Positions 63,086-64,000 of a stretch of DNA of 64,000 bases are shown here, in pieces. The position numbers and the translations under genes are program-made. How positions within the stretch are numbered: position 1 is the first letter of the stretch; each line of letters begins with the position of its first letter. Location of the stretch: contig NZ_JAMLFX010000002.1 of NCBI RefSeq assembly GCF_023634765.1, positions 959,748 to 1,023,747 on the forward strand. Reading direction: 5' to 3'. The notes below the pieces were generated by a model, which saw only the letters and a list, made by a program, of their open reading frames with translations, searched no databases and was not told the origin of the DNA. Source of the DNA: Pseudomonas sp. AKS31. Lineage in GTDB: Bacteria > Pseudomonadota > Gammaproteobacteria > Pseudomonadales > Pseudomonadaceae.

Positions 63086-64000
63086 CGCCAGGCGCTAGGG
63101 CTCATTCCCGTCCAGCGCTTGAACGCCCGGCGAAAACTGCGTACATCGCTGTAGCCCACTTCCTCGGTAATCCGCTCGATCGGCATATCGGGATTCGCCA
63201 GCAAACTCATAGTCCGCGCCTGGCGAACCTGCTCCAGCAACGCCTCGAACGTCAGTGCATGCTCAGTCAAACGCCGACGCAAGGTGCGACTGCTCATGTT
63301 CAAATCCCCGGCAATCTTTTCAATGTGACTGCCGCTGCTCAGATCCCGGGCAATCGCCCGCTCCACAGCCTGAATCAGATCAAGTTTCTGATGCACCTGC
63401 GCCGCTTCCAGCTCCAGTAATGCAACGGCCTGACGCAGTGCCAGCGAATGATGATTGGGCAGGTTCACGTCCAGCCACTGCGCATCGATCAACATGCGAT
63501 TGTGCAGGCAGCCGAAGCACACATCCGGCCCCAGCAGGCGCTGGTATTCACTGAGGTAATCCGGGGCGGCATGCACAAATTCCACGGCAATCGCCTTGAA
63601 CTCAGCCCCCACCAGCGCGCGGCCATACACCAGCAAACTGGCGAAAAACTCTTCGACCGCAAACACCTGCACGTCGGCAAACGGTAGGCGGCATTCGGCG
63701 TCGAGATGCACCTTCCCGCCGACCACATCGACGCTGGACACGACGATGCCGCCCGAGGTGTGCTGGTGCCGAATGCCGAGGGCGAAGGCATCGCGCAAGG
63801 TCTTGCACAGCGATAACACATGCCCGAGCAGGCCCAGCGTACCAAGTACATTCTGCGCCCCGACCCACAGCCCCAAACCCTGATTGGGCAGCACTTTGAG
63901 TGCGCGCTGAATCATCGCCACGGCCTGGCGATAGGAAATCCGCTGCGCCGGATCCTGCAGATCTTCAAGGGTGAAGCCCAGCCCACGGCACAGGCTCTGG
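63016..64000 (-). CDS. AraC-family transcriptional regulator, partial (N-terminus beyond window)
   Basis: At least 327 residues, open to the window edge. An N-terminal arabinose-binding-like (PF12625) domain of the OruR/ArgR-like group is visible (VEFVHAAPDYLSEYQRLLGP and CFGCLHNRMLIDAQWLDVNL). The C-terminal double helix-turn-helix reads HIEKIAGDLNMSSRTLRRRL and EVGYSDVRSFRRAFKRWTGM. Such regulators usually activate a nearby catabolic gene. After the expected end (SPSAWRHDA) the frame continues NPLPEGEGADRGVFCQTST, which is translated from the composite repeat. The normal stop seems to have been replaced by repeat sequence. Confidence 0.88.
   Translation of the reverse strand, partial: QSLCRGLGFTLEDLQDPAQRISYRQAVAMIQRALKVLPNQGLGLWVGAQNVLGTLGLLGHVLSLCKTLRDAFALGIRHQHTSGGIVVSSVDVVGGKVHLDAECRLPFADVQVFAVEEFFASLLVYGRALVGAEFKAIAVEFVHAAPDYLSEYQRLLGPDVCFGCLHNRMLIDAQWLDVNLPNHHSLALRQAVALLELEAAQVHQKLDLIQAVERAIARDLSSGSHIEKIAGDLNMSSRTLRRRLTEHALTFEALLEQVRQARTMSLLANPDMPIERITEEVGYSDVRSFRRAFKRWTGMSPSAWRHDANPLPEGEGADRGVFCQTST

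Overview
The window reads as chromosome of a Pseudomonas of the fluorescens group. This rests on gene content and order typical of that group (cobW-cobN, cti, a CysI-type sulfite/nitrite reductase with a DUF934 partner, the lexA2-imuA-imuB-dnaE2 mutagenesis cassette, sohB, nfuA), on GC-rich codon use, and on abundant REP/REPIN palindromes. No rRNA, tRNA, CRISPR array, integrase or insertion-sequence transposase was seen. cobN (left edge) and an AraC-type regulator (right edge) run off the window.

Layout. 1-3.8 kb: cobN and cobW on the minus strand behind a cobalamin riboswitch. 3.9-10.5 kb: a tightly overlapping plus-strand operon with a 22-codon leader ORF, a PF10014-type Fe(II)/2-oxoglutarate dioxygenase, a serine-hydroxymethyltransferase-like PLP enzyme, a tandem ATP-grasp ligase, a TIM-barrel isomerase-like protein and an AzlC/AzlD amino-acid exporter. 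It has the content of a small-molecule biosynthesis-and-export cluster that I cannot match to a known pathway. 10.5-13.1 kb: a second cobalamin riboswitch with cbtB, cbtA, cobE and cobM. 13.1-13.7 kb: nfuA. 14-18.4 kb: a 1486-residue effector-like protein ending in a SET methyltransferase domain and carrying a nuclear-localisation-like basic motif. 18.5-29 kb: mostly housekeeping genes (cti, metH, a periplasmic binding protein, a sulfite/nitrite reductase pair). 29-33.7 kb: a 1589-residue LRR/NEL ubiquitin-ligase-type effector whose catalytic Cys-x-Asp appears to be Ser-x-Val. 34-38 kb: sohB, a histidine phosphatase, an SCP2 protein, and a RES/Xre toxin-antitoxin pair whose toxin has an in-frame stop.

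38-45 kb: an orphan HypX-like protein, a LysR regulator, a fatty-acid-hydroxylase/SRPBCC fusion with an SMP-30-like partner, small hydrophilic and DUF proteins, and two copies of a composite palindromic repeat. 45-53 kb: a UvrA paralogue, a hybrid histidine kinase, a GntR regulator, and an envelope lipoprotein operon (CsgG-like, DUF4810, DUF799). 53-59 kb: the SOS mutagenesis cassette with a palindromic LexA2 box over the lexA2 start. 59-64 kb: an EptA-type lipid A phosphoethanolamine transferase, a Gfo/Idh oxidoreductase with a DyP peroxidase, more composite repeats, and the AraC regulator whose C-terminal codons read into a repeat.

How the parts relate. B12 is a recurring theme: two riboswitches control synthesis and cobalt-uptake genes, and B12-dependent metH lies nearby. 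The accessory islands (biosynthetic operon, two large effector-like genes, broken toxin-antitoxin locus) sit between conserved core genes. No type III secretion genes are present, so delivery of the two effector-like proteins is inferred from family only.
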